From assembly GCA_934098385.1 (NCBI GenBank), contig CAKOOJ010000005.1, positions 5,321 to 69,320 of the forward strand: DNA of 64,000 nucleotides, given 5' to 3'. Each line of letters begins with the position of its first letter. Positions within the stretch are counted from its first letter, which is position 1. Both the position numbers and the translations under genes were made by a program. The notes under the pieces are model-generated. The model worked only from the letters and a program-made list of their open reading frames with translations, was not told where the DNA came from and made no database searches. The stretch is from an uncultured Bacilli bacterium (GTDB lineage: Bacteria > Bacillota_I > Bacilli_A > RF39 > UBA660). Shown piece after piece: positions 35,862 to 43,438 of the stretch.

Positions 35862-36440
35862 TTATAATTCCTTCTTTCCAATTCTTTTTGACAAACCATA
35901 ATTTATCTTATAATTATCTACTATTTTCTCTAATTCATCAATACTACTTACAATGTCAAAACAATCTGTTAAATCATCTATAAAAAAACCAGTATCAATA
36001 TTTTGTTTCATCCAATCGATTAAACCATTATAATATCCATCGTAATTAAATAATATAATTCTCTTATCTCCACTACTAGCTCTATATTCTTCAACAGCAC
36101 TACTAAATTCTGCAAGAGTACCAATTCCTCCAGGCAAAATTATTATAAAATCACTTTTAAAATATAATTTTCTAAATCTTTCTAACGTATCTGGAGTTTT
36201 TATACATTTTGCTTTCGTTAACTTTTTAAAATCACATTCATATTTAGAAACTGTACATGCAATTATTTTTCTATTATGTTTCACAAATGCCTCATAACAT
36301 GCTCCCATCATAGAATAATTAGCAGCTCCGAACATTAAATCAAACTTTTTGGCTGCAAATAATTCTGCTACTTGACTTGCTATGTTAACGTATTTTTCAT
36401 CTATTGTTAGATTAGCAGAACTAGCTATAAATACTTTCAT
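35862..36440 (-). CDS. LOG-family protein (TIGR00730/lysine decarboxylase-like fold)
   Basis: 192 residues. The family motif PGGIGTLAEF (canonical PGGxGTxxE) is at residues ~104-113, with the Rossmann start VFIASSANLTIDEKY and LMFGAANYSMMGACYEA. Relatives are nucleoside 5'-monophosphate phosphoribohydrolases (LOG) or of unknown role. First gene after the T-box, coupled to glyS, an unusual partner for a synthetase. The start has GAGGTGATAG. Confidence 0.82.
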   Translation of the reverse strand: MKVFIASSANLTIDEKYVNIASQVAELFAAKKFDLMFGAANYSMMGACYEAFVKHNRKIIACTVSKYECDFKKLTKAKCIKTPDTLERFRKLYFKSDFIIILPGGIGTLAEFSSAVEEYRASSGDKRIILFNYDGYYNGLIDWMKQNIDTGFFIDDLTDCFDIVSSIDELEKIVDNYKINYGLSKRIGKKEL

Positions 36441-36462
36441 TCTATCACCTCATAATATATAT

Positions 36463-36563
36463 AAAAAAGACTAAAGCATATAGGGGCGACTTAACCGCTG
36501 TTCCACCCTACTTTGGTCTTTTATTTTCATAGCTCTGGATATTCCACATCCGTCATCACTTAC
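36463..36563 (-). promoter_or_regulatory. Very short glycine-type T-box leader
   Basis: Minus strand: the T-box 14-mer AGGGTGGAACAGCG is at 36496-36509 (canonical AGGGTGGNACCGCG). TGGA would pair with the UCCA end of tRNA-Gly. The competing terminator AAAGACCAAAG / CTTTAGTCTTT followed by six T spans 36463-36521. Upstream there are only about 40 bases before the predicted start site, with a small hairpin GGAT-GTGGAAT-AUCC whose loop contains the Gly codon GGA. A normal stem I (about 100 bases) is missing. Controls the LOG-glyS operon. Confidence 0.8.
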
Positions 36564-36569
36564 ATAAAT

Positions 36570-36598
36570 ATTTTAATATATTTTTTTACAATTATCAA
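36570..36598 (-). promoter_or_regulatory. Promoter of the T-box transcript
   Basis: -35 TTGATA at 36593-36598, 17-base spacer, -10 TAAAAT at 36570-36575 on the minus strand. It overlaps a plus-strand promoter-like pair (TTTACA 36585-36590, TATATT 36609-36614) for the yigZ-like gene. Confidence 0.55.
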
Positions 36599-36630
36599 GT
36601 ATTTATGTTATATTATTTATGGTGATACGA

Positions 36631-36978
36631 ATGAATCTAATTAATTCATATACTTTAAAAATTAAGAAAAGCAAATTTATAGGTTACTTTTATGAAATAA
36701 ATGATTTAAATGACATAAATAATATTTTAGATACAATAAAACAAGAACATAAAAAAGCAAAACATTTTCCATATGCATATAAACTAAATAATATAGCAAA
36801 GAAAACAGATGACAAAGAACCAAGTGGAACGTGTGGTACTCCAATACTAAATGTATTAGAAAGAAATAATTTAAATAATCATTTAATTATTATTGTAAGA
36901 TATTTTGGTGGAATTAAATTAGGTGTTGGTCCACTTCTACGAAGTTATAGTAAAGTTGCAAACGAAGTAATAAAATAA
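36631..36978 (+). CDS. YigZ/IMPACT-family N-terminal domain protein, short form
   Basis: 115 residues from the ATG at 36631 with GGTGAT upstream (the frame begins at 36619). The UPF0029/IMPACT signature is clear: KKSKFIGYFYEI, HFPYAYKL, DDKEPSGTCGTPILNVLE and VRYFGGIKLGVGPLLRSYS. Usual YigZ proteins are ~210 residues with a second DUF1949 domain; that is absent and the gene stops cleanly. Could be a naturally short version. Confidence 0.85.
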   Translation: MNLINSYTLKIKKSKFIGYFYEINDLNDINNILDTIKQEHKKAKHFPYAYKLNNIAKKTDDKEPSGTCGTPILNVLERNNLNNHLIIIVRYFGGIKLGVGPLLRSYSKVANEVIK

Positions 36979-37012
36979 ATCTACTATTCATATTATGTAT
37001 TAGGTGAAAAAT

Positions 37013-37366
37013 ATGAATTTTTTTTATAAATATATTAAATCTTTTATATTATTTTTATTATATATAATTTTATTTCCTATATTTTTAACCATCATGAATT
37101 TAGTTAAAATCAATACCAATAAAATTATAATAATTATAATTGGTAGTATCATGATGTTTATTATAGGTTTATTATTAGGTAAAAAAACAAATAAAAATGG
37201 ATATTTAAATGGTTTATTATTATCTACTATATCTGTTTTCTTCATATTTATATCAAGTCTAATTTTTAGATATAGTCTTAATATAAATTCACTTATTTAT
37301 TATTTAGTACTTATAATAAGTACTATATTCGGTTCTATAATTGGTGTTAATAAAAAAATAAAATAA
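37013..37366 (+). CDS. Four-helix membrane protein, TIGR04086-like
   Basis: 117 residues, four membrane helices. The spacing of helices and the NGYLNGLLLSTISV segment resemble the TIGR04086/YrzE family of unknown role. Start taken at 37013 after AGGTG; the frame begins with GTG at 37004. Between the yigZ-like gene (35 bp) and a terminator. Confidence 0.55.
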   Translation: MNFFYKYIKSFILFLLYIILFPIFLTIMNLVKINTNKIIIIIIGSIMMFIIGLLLGKKTNKNGYLNGLLLSTISVFFIFISSLIFRYSLNINSLIYYLVLIISTIFGSIIGVNKKIK

Positions 37367-37373
37367 TATATTT

Positions 37374-37405
37374 AAATTTAACTTAATATAATGTTAAATT
37401 TTTTT
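37374..37405 (+). terminator. Intrinsic terminator
   Basis: AAATTTAAC, ten bases, GTTAAATTT, then TTTT, after the small membrane protein gene. Confidence 0.7.
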
Positions 37406-37474
37406 ATTTTATAATTTATTAAAGTTTTATTAACAAATAAATACTTTTAATCATTTAATATTATAGGTGATAAA

Positions 37475-38260
37475 ATGTTTAATTTTTTTTATGGATTACA
37501 TCCAGCTACACAAGCTTTTATTGCATCACTATTTACATTCATGATAACAGCATTTGGTGCTGCAAGCGTCTTTTTATTTAAAAAATATAATAAACCACTT
37601 CTAGATACTTTCTTAAGTTTTTCTGCAGGAGTTATGATAGCTGCTTCATTCTTTTCACTAATAAATCCAGCAATGGAAATGGCTAACAATTTAGATTTAG
37701 TGCCAATAAACGTATTAGTAATAGGCATATTAGGTGGTACACTTTTATTATTTCTTGGTGATAAAATTTTTTCTAGTAAAATGAAAATTACGAAAGAAAA
37801 GAAAAGAACAAGTTTATTAGTATTTTCTATTGTACTCCATAACATTCCCGAAGGTATGGCAATTGGAGTAGCATTTGGCTCAGTAATATATGGTTTAGAT
37901 GGTGCAACAATTGGTGCTGCAATTACACTAGCGATTGGTATTGGAATACAAAATTTTCCAGAAGGTAGTGCAATAAGTTTACCACTACTTGGTAGTGGTA
38001 TGTCTAAAACAAAATCATTTATTATTGGAGCCTTATCAGCTATTGTTGAACCTATATCAGCAGTTGTAGGTGCAATACTAGTATTAAAAGTAAATATAAT
38101 TCTACCATATTTATTAGCATTTGCAGCAGGTGCCATGTTATATGTTGTTGTAGAAGAAATAATTCCAGAAAGTCAAAATACAGAAAAAAAAGACCTAATG
38201 GCCTTTATAACAATTTTAGGTTTTAGTCTGATGATGATATTAGACATAGTTTTAGGATAA
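37475..38260 (+). CDS. ZIP-family divalent metal transporter
   Basis: 261 residues, eight membrane helices. The metal-site helices are HNIPEGMAIGVAFG (helix 4, residues ~128-141) and GIQNFPEGSAISLPL (helix 5), both typical of ZupT/GufA-like ZIPs, which import zinc or other divalent metals. The histidine-rich loop between helices 3 and 4 is replaced by a short lysine-rich one. Start has AGGTGAT; terminator at 38259-38281. Confidence 0.9.
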   Translation: MFNFFYGLHPATQAFIASLFTFMITAFGAASVFLFKKYNKPLLDTFLSFSAGVMIAASFFSLINPAMEMANNLDLVPINVLVIGILGGTLLLFLGDKIFSSKMKITKEKKRTSLLVFSIVLHNIPEGMAIGVAFGSVIYGLDGATIGAAITLAIGIGIQNFPEGSAISLPLLGSGMSKTKSFIIGALSAIVEPISAVVGAILVLKVNIILPYLLAFAAGAMLYVVVEEIIPESQNTEKKDLMAFITILGFSLMMILDIVLG

Positions 38261-38281
38261 CTAGTTCATACTAGTTTTTTT
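38259..38281 (+). terminator. Terminator of the ZIP gene
   Basis: AACTAG-TTCATA-CTAGTT followed by six T, reaching the stop codon of the convergent gene at 38280. Confidence 0.8.
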
Positions 38282-39572
38282 AATATTCATTATCTAAATA
38301 AATTTCTATATGTCCAGAGAAAGTTCTAGATTGATCTTCATTTTGTTTTCCACCAGTACCTTGTAATTTGAAATTCATTTCATATTCTTGAGTAGTATTA
38401 GGTGGAATAACAATTCCAGTCGCTAAAACAGAATTTTCTTTAGGTGCAGTTCTAAAATCAAAGTTAACTCCACCATTAGTACTATTAATATTATATTTAA
38501 AATTATCTGTTACATAATCATTTAAACTTACTATCCATTTTAAATTATATATAATAAACATTGAAGATTTATTTGTTACTCTAAATTTCTTTGGAGGTAT
38601 TTTATCTGTATAGAAAGGTTGATCATCTGGATATACATCTGTAATAAATATTGTATTATCATCATCATATTCAAGAACTAATTCACCAGATTTTATAGTC
38701 CTATCTCTCGCTCCAACATTTTGACTAGTTCCACTATTTGCAGGATTTACATTTTCTAAATCTTCACTTTTTAAACAATATTTATCACATTTTAAATCTC
38801 CTGTCGTATCACAATGTAAATCACATTTCATATCTCCATCCATATCAAAGTTTAAATCTGGTCTTCCGTCATTGTCAGTATCAATTTCCATATCTGCAAT
38901 TCCATCCCCATCTAAATCTAAGTTTATGTCTGGCCATCCATCTCCATTAGTATCACAATTCAAATAACATTTTCCATTCTTATCTCTTCTATTAATTAAA
39001 TTAAAATCTGGTCTTCCATCATGATTTATATCAACATTAAATATTGCTCTTCTATTTCCCTTATAATCAATATTAATATTAGGCCTATTATCTCTATTAG
39101 TGTCAATATTTACTTCAGCTCTTCTATCATGATTTAAATCTAAATTTATATCTGGAATACCATCTCCATCAATATCTTTATTTAAGTTTTTAATAATAGA
39201 ATAATTAACTGCAGAATAACTTGCTCCCACAATTGCTAAAAGTAATATTGTAAAGAATAATAAAAGCAAAAACCAATGTTTATTTTGATATACTTTTATT
39301 ATTATTTCATCACGTTTTTTTTGTACTAACACACCATATGGTAAATGTATTTTATTGTCTTTAGGATCACAAGTTAATTTTATACATCTAAGAGAATATT
39401 TTCTTAAGGATTCAATTTCTTCACCAGAGTATATTTTATCAAATATATCTTCAAATAATTTTTCTTGATCTTCAACACTTAATTTTTCTAATTCTTCTAG
39501 TTTTATAACTTGAGTTCTTACTTTAGATCTCGAAAGACGTCTCATCTTTACTTTTTTATCTTTGTTTTTCAT
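38280..39572 (-). CDS. Membrane protein with acidic DxDGDG repeats (calcium-binding-like)
   Basis: 430 residues. A cytosolic N-terminus (~100, basic then acidic, with SVEDQEKLFEDIFDKIYSGE), one membrane helix (WFLLLLFFTILLLAIVG, ~105-122), then about 12 repeats of the form D-x-D/N-x-D-G-x-x-D with I/L (DIDGDGIPDINLD, DTNGDGWPDINLD, DTDNDGRPDLNFD) as in thrombospondin type-3 or dockerin loops, and cysteines in the later repeats (CDLHCDTT, CDKYC). A ~140-residue extracellular beta domain ends the chain. Last gene of the four-gene McrB/DUF2357 operon, 21 bp after the DUF2357 gene. Probably binds Ca2+ outside the cell. Confidence 0.75.
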   Translation of the reverse strand: MKNKDKKVKMRRLSRSKVRTQVIKLEELEKLSVEDQEKLFEDIFDKIYSGEEIESLRKYSLRCIKLTCDPKDNKIHLPYGVLVQKKRDEIIIKVYQNKHWFLLLLFFTILLLAIVGASYSAVNYSIIKNLNKDIDGDGIPDINLDLNHDRRAEVNIDTNRDNRPNINIDYKGNRRAIFNVDINHDGRPDFNLINRRDKNGKCYLNCDTNGDGWPDINLDLDGDGIADMEIDTDNDGRPDLNFDMDGDMKCDLHCDTTGDLKCDKYCLKSEDLENVNPANSGTSQNVGARDRTIKSGELVLEYDDDNTIFITDVYPDDQPFYTDKIPPKKFRVTNKSSMFIIYNLKWIVSLNDYVTDNFKYNINSTNGGVNFDFRTAPKENSVLATGIVIPPNTTQEYEMNFKLQGTGGKQNEDQSRTFSGHIEIYLDNEY

Positions 39573-39593
39573 AAATATACTCTCCTAACTTAT

Positions 39594-40685
39594 TTAGTTA
39601 AATATTATAGATATATTATTTATCTTATTTTTATGTTCTTTTATAAACTTATCATATATATTTATAATACTATTTATTCTATCCTCTTTATCCTTTAAAG
39701 CATTTTTATAATATTTTTTTACATCAATTAGCAACTCATCTATATTCTGATTATCTTCATATACATAATCATTTAATAATTTATTTAATTTATTTTTTAT
39801 ATCTCTATATTGTAATAAGTTTTCATGATTTTCATCTATAGCATTCGTATCAACATAATATCCTAATGTAAATTCATCTTTAATATCCTTACTTGTACTT
39901 GTTATTTTATCATAACTTACTACCTTAGGATCTTTATATTCAAAATTATCTAAATATTGCCACAAAACATATGCCTTTTGAAAATCAGGTTGCCTCAATA
40001 TCAAATTTGTCTTTCTAATCGGATTGCTAACCAAAGAACATCCTATCAATTCTTTTATCATTTCTGTTGTTCTAAAACCACTTATTACTTCATAACATGA
40101 CATTATTCTATTTTTATAATCACTACCATATTCATTTAAATCAATTTTATTTTCTTCATTCATCTTAAGTTCAATATTTATACTTTTATTTTTTATTTTA
40201 GTTTTTGCATTATAAGTAACACTTTTTTTTACTTCTTTGTTACTTACTAAATCTAAATTTTCAAGTTGTCTATTAATAAATGATTCTAATCTTAAAACCA
40301 ATGTATATATAAATCTATTTTCGTATAAATCAGTAGTATCTTCCTTATGTACATTTAATAATTTCTTAGGAATTACATCCCCATTAGAATCAATATCTTG
40401 TATATTTTCACTATGTTGTGCCAAATGTTTTATAGTTTCTTGGGAAACTCTTTTTGTTTTTTCCACAATTACAACATCTTCCTCTTGAACTATAAATCTT
40501 CTAGGATTTCTAACTATTTTATCTAAACTAGGTAATGTATCTTCCAAAACATCTAACCATTTATAATCGATTTTAGTTTCTTTAATATCTGAAACACAAA
40601 CAAAATTTGCATCTGTATTTGCTAAAAATGTATCAAGTTCACTCATATTAATATTATAGACAACATCTTTTATATTCTTCAACAT
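39594..40685 (-). CDS. DUF2357-domain protein lacking a nuclease domain
   Basis: 363 residues. The DUF2357 core is recognisable at residues ~110-240: LLNVHKEDTTDLYENRFIY followed by a long helix, and GFRTTEMIKELIG...RKTNLILRQPDFQKAYVLW. In known McrBC-like systems DUF2357 is followed by a PD-(D/E)XK nuclease; here the rest (~250-363) is helical and shows no D...ExK pattern. Partner is the McrB-like ATPase 7 bp upstream, so together they look like a McrB-type machine with its cutting part lost. The start has AGGTGAATT. Confidence 0.72.
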   Translation of the reverse strand: MLKNIKDVVYNINMSELDTFLANTDANFVCVSDIKETKIDYKWLDVLEDTLPSLDKIVRNPRRFIVQEEDVVIVEKTKRVSQETIKHLAQHSENIQDIDSNGDVIPKKLLNVHKEDTTDLYENRFIYTLVLRLESFINRQLENLDLVSNKEVKKSVTYNAKTKIKNKSINIELKMNEENKIDLNEYGSDYKNRIMSCYEVISGFRTTEMIKELIGCSLVSNPIRKTNLILRQPDFQKAYVLWQYLDNFEYKDPKVVSYDKITSTSKDIKDEFTLGYYVDTNAIDENHENLLQYRDIKNKLNKLLNDYVYEDNQNIDELLIDVKKYYKNALKDKEDRINSIINIYDKFIKEHKNKINNISIIFN

Positions 40686-40692
40686 AATTCAC

Positions 40693-42189
40693 CTACATAG
40701 ATTTTTTTAATCTTAATATAAAGTCTTTACATTTATTCATATTTTCTTTACCAAAATGTACATTTAAATAATTAATAAATTCGTCTAATTCATTTTTTAT
40801 AAATGCTAAGTTTAATTGTTCAAACTTTCTAAGTATTTTACTTGCTATTAAATAATCAATAGCATCAATCTCTGTTCCACCACACGCAACGTAACTAGGT
40901 ACAAAATCACTAATTTGTTTCATGATACGATTACCAAATGAAATTCTAAAATGCTCTATAACATATTGATCTAATTCGTCAAGTTTTTTTAACATTTCAT
41001 CACTAACTGGATATTTCTTTTGTGCTTCAGTAAATAGATTTTCAAAATACTCATCACTTATATTAATTCCATCAACTTTAGGAACATCAAATTTTGCACA
41101 TTTTTCATTTATATCAATTGGCATTGCTCTATCGTAAACTTTATCAGTAACCATAAATGTTGAATCATCATTATTAATTGTACCAATATACCACATGTTA
41201 CCAGGTAACGTGAAATTACCATTTACAATTTTTTTAGGATCATTCTCCCATGGAGTTGCAACTAAATTAACAACCCATTCTTTTTTTGATGGCATTTCCA
41301 TAATAGATAACATTTCTGCAAAATAATATTCAACACGTGCTATATTCATTTCATCAAGAATAGTTACATAAATTTTATCATTATAAGTTGCTTCATACAT
41401 CTTACTTAATAATTCTGTTTCATTAAATCTTTTTGTAAATTCATTGAAATAGCCAAATAATTCTGTTCTATCTCTCCAAGATGGTTGTACTGGTGCAATT
41501 ACAGAATCATTTCCTAAAAAATGTCCAAATGCGTATGCTAAAGATGTTTTACCTGTACCACTTATACCTTGTAATATAATAAGTCTACTTGCTCCGAACG
41601 CAGATATAAAAAGTCTAATTAAATCTGGTGTATAATAAAGTCCTAATACACTTGCCGAATAATTTCTAAATCTATCACATATTTGTTCTAAAGTTAGATT
41701 ATTATCAAATGGTTTGTCCGGTTTATAATTAGACCAAACTTCATCCAATTTTGTAAGTTTATAAAATCTACTTTCTCCTTTACCAATCTTTGTAATAGGA
41801 TTCCCATTTTCATCTAATTCATTTCCTGCATCTTCAGCCATTGTCATTAATTTATCATTTTCTTGTTTTAATTTAATCATATCATAATTAAGTTTCTCAA
41901 CTTCTTCAAGCAAAGAATCTTGTTCATGACTTTTTCTAACAACTTTCATTATTTTCTTTACTATATAAAATATTAAATATGCAAAAAGTGCTAAAAGCAA
42001 AACTAAACAAATAACAGATATAATAACAAATATAGTACTTACATCTTCTTTATACTCTTTTATAATCTCACCATACTTAACAATATTTAACATTTCAACT
42101 AAACCATTAAATATTGATTTAAAAATAGATACTAACCCCTCGAAAAAAGGAGTTAAAAAATCAACAAAAAACTTACCATAATTATTCAT
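40693..42189 (-). CDS. Membrane-anchored McrB-like AAA+ ATPase
   Basis: 498 residues from the ATG at 42189 (the frame starts with GTG at 42201). An amphipathic N-terminal stretch, a strong membrane helix (~residues 55-82), a coiled coil (~88-125), then the AAA+ module: Walker A GISGTGKT at ~208, Walker B ILDEMNIARVEYYFAEML at ~277 (the McrB/MoxR signature), sensor 1 GTINND at ~336, and the arginine pair region YDRAM at ~353. McrB proteins are normally soluble GTPases or ATPases that load a nuclease; a membrane helix is unusual. Overlap of 4 bp with the upstream gene if the GTG is used. Confidence 0.8.
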   Translation of the reverse strand: MNNYGKFFVDFLTPFFEGLVSIFKSIFNGLVEMLNIVKYGEIIKEYKEDVSTIFVIISVICLVLLLALFAYLIFYIVKKIMKVVRKSHEQDSLLEEVEKLNYDMIKLKQENDKLMTMAEDAGNELDENGNPITKIGKGESRFYKLTKLDEVWSNYKPDKPFDNNLTLEQICDRFRNYSASVLGLYYTPDLIRLFISAFGASRLIILQGISGTGKTSLAYAFGHFLGNDSVIAPVQPSWRDRTELFGYFNEFTKRFNETELLSKMYEATYNDKIYVTILDEMNIARVEYYFAEMLSIMEMPSKKEWVVNLVATPWENDPKKIVNGNFTLPGNMWYIGTINNDDSTFMVTDKVYDRAMPIDINEKCAKFDVPKVDGINISDEYFENLFTEAQKKYPVSDEMLKKLDELDQYVIEHFRISFGNRIMKQISDFVPSYVACGGTEIDAIDYLIASKILRKFEQLNLAFIKNELDEFINYLNVHFGKENMNKCKDFILRLKKSM

Positions 42190-42197
42190 AATAACAC

Positions 42198-43325
42198 TCA
42201 CTTTCTACCTAATAATTCTTTTTCATTAATTTTATTTTGTAAATCTTTAACAATAAAATTCATATTCATATCTTTCCAAATTTCAATATATTTTTCATTT
42301 TTACTTAAAAATTCCTCAGGAACAATAATATTTTTCAAATTCATAAACATATTATAATTATTTGTTTCAATACCATCATTAACCTCAACAAATATATTAA
42401 TATTTTTATCACAAATTTTATTAACCATATCAAAATTATCCTTTATATCATTATAATCTACTAAAAACTTAATATTATTAACAACAACATTATTTCTCTT
42501 TATCATATAATCTAATATCTTATCATCAAGTATCTCTTCTTTAGTAATTTTAAATAATATTTTCTTATTAATTCCATTTTTTAACAATTTAAATACAGTA
42601 AAATATACTAAATCATAAGATATACCATTTAATATATTAAAAATATTAATTTTATTATTTACAATATTAATATCAAGTTCATTATAATTATTTAATTTAT
42701 CTATCTCATATTCATACAAAACTTTATAATAGTTATCATTATCATTTATTTTTATAAAAGTATTATGACTATCATTTGTACTAAGTTTATTAATATTATT
42801 ATTAAATTCCGAATTTTTTAATAATATATCTTTTATATTTTGTATTAATATAACAAGATCTTTTTCTTTCTTAAATTTAATATCTTTAAAATTATCAATA
42901 ATATTATTTATATATTTTTCTATTTTTTTTGGATTATCAACATTATTAAAATTTTCTTCATATAGTTTTAAACTTAAATAATATAAAACAGTTAAATAAA
43001 GTATAGTATCTTCTTCATTTGTTATTTTATAAAGTATATTATTATTTTCATAATAATCAATAATAGATAATAATATTGTTTTTAACTTTCTATTAATCTT
43101 ATTATTAAATTTAATAAATTTATCTATTTTACTAAAATCATTTTTACAATATAAAAAATATTTTTCAAAATAAATATTAGTAATAGATTTTATTATATCT
43201 TTAAATTCAGTATTATTTTTCCATATATTATTATTAGTAAATTCTATATTGTTTTCTAAATTTATAAGAATAATATTAAGATTCTCTTTAGAACTTATTA
43301 TATATTTATCTATAATATCATTCAT
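42198..43325 (-). CDS. Hypothetical protein, first gene of the McrB-like operon
   Basis: 375 residues, soluble, no signal peptide. Helical N-terminal half (~1-190) and a more alpha/beta C-terminal half (LVYFTVFKLLKNGINKKILFKIT ... VNNIKFLVDYND ... NINIFVEVNDGI) arranged like a barrel or Rossmann sheet. Very faint resemblance to EAL-type barrels, without the catalytic residues. Not recognised. Immediately upstream of, and overlapping or abutting, the McrB-like gene, so it is likely part of the same system. Confidence 0.65.
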   Translation of the reverse strand: MNDIIDKYIISSKENLNIILINLENNIEFTNNNIWKNNTEFKDIIKSITNIYFEKYFLYCKNDFSKIDKFIKFNNKINRKLKTILLSIIDYYENNNILYKITNEEDTILYLTVLYYLSLKLYEENFNNVDNPKKIEKYINNIIDNFKDIKFKKEKDLVILIQNIKDILLKNSEFNNNINKLSTNDSHNTFIKINDNDNYYKVLYEYEIDKLNNYNELDINIVNNKINIFNILNGISYDLVYFTVFKLLKNGINKKILFKITKEEILDDKILDYMIKRNNVVVNNIKFLVDYNDIKDNFDMVNKICDKNINIFVEVNDGIETNNYNMFMNLKNIIVPEEFLSKNEKYIEIWKDMNMNFIVKDLQNKINEKELLGRK

Positions 43326-43401
43326 ACTTAAGCCCTCTTCTCTATTCTATAGAAATTATATCAAAATTATTTTAGGATATCAATATTATTTTTAATAAAA
43401 G

Positions 43402-43436
43402 AAAAAAATAAAAGATATTTTTTATTTTATATCTTT
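43402..43436 (-). terminator. Terminator of the ABC exporter operon
   Basis: AAAGATAT, ten bases, ATATCTTT then TATTTTTTT on the minus strand, just after the stop at 43439. Confidence 0.75.
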
Positions 43437-43438
43437 CA

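Noticed and set aside
37489..38136. Minus-strand 215-codon frame inside the ZIP gene
   Set aside because: Shadow frame; the plus-strand frame has the ZIP motifs and ribosome site.
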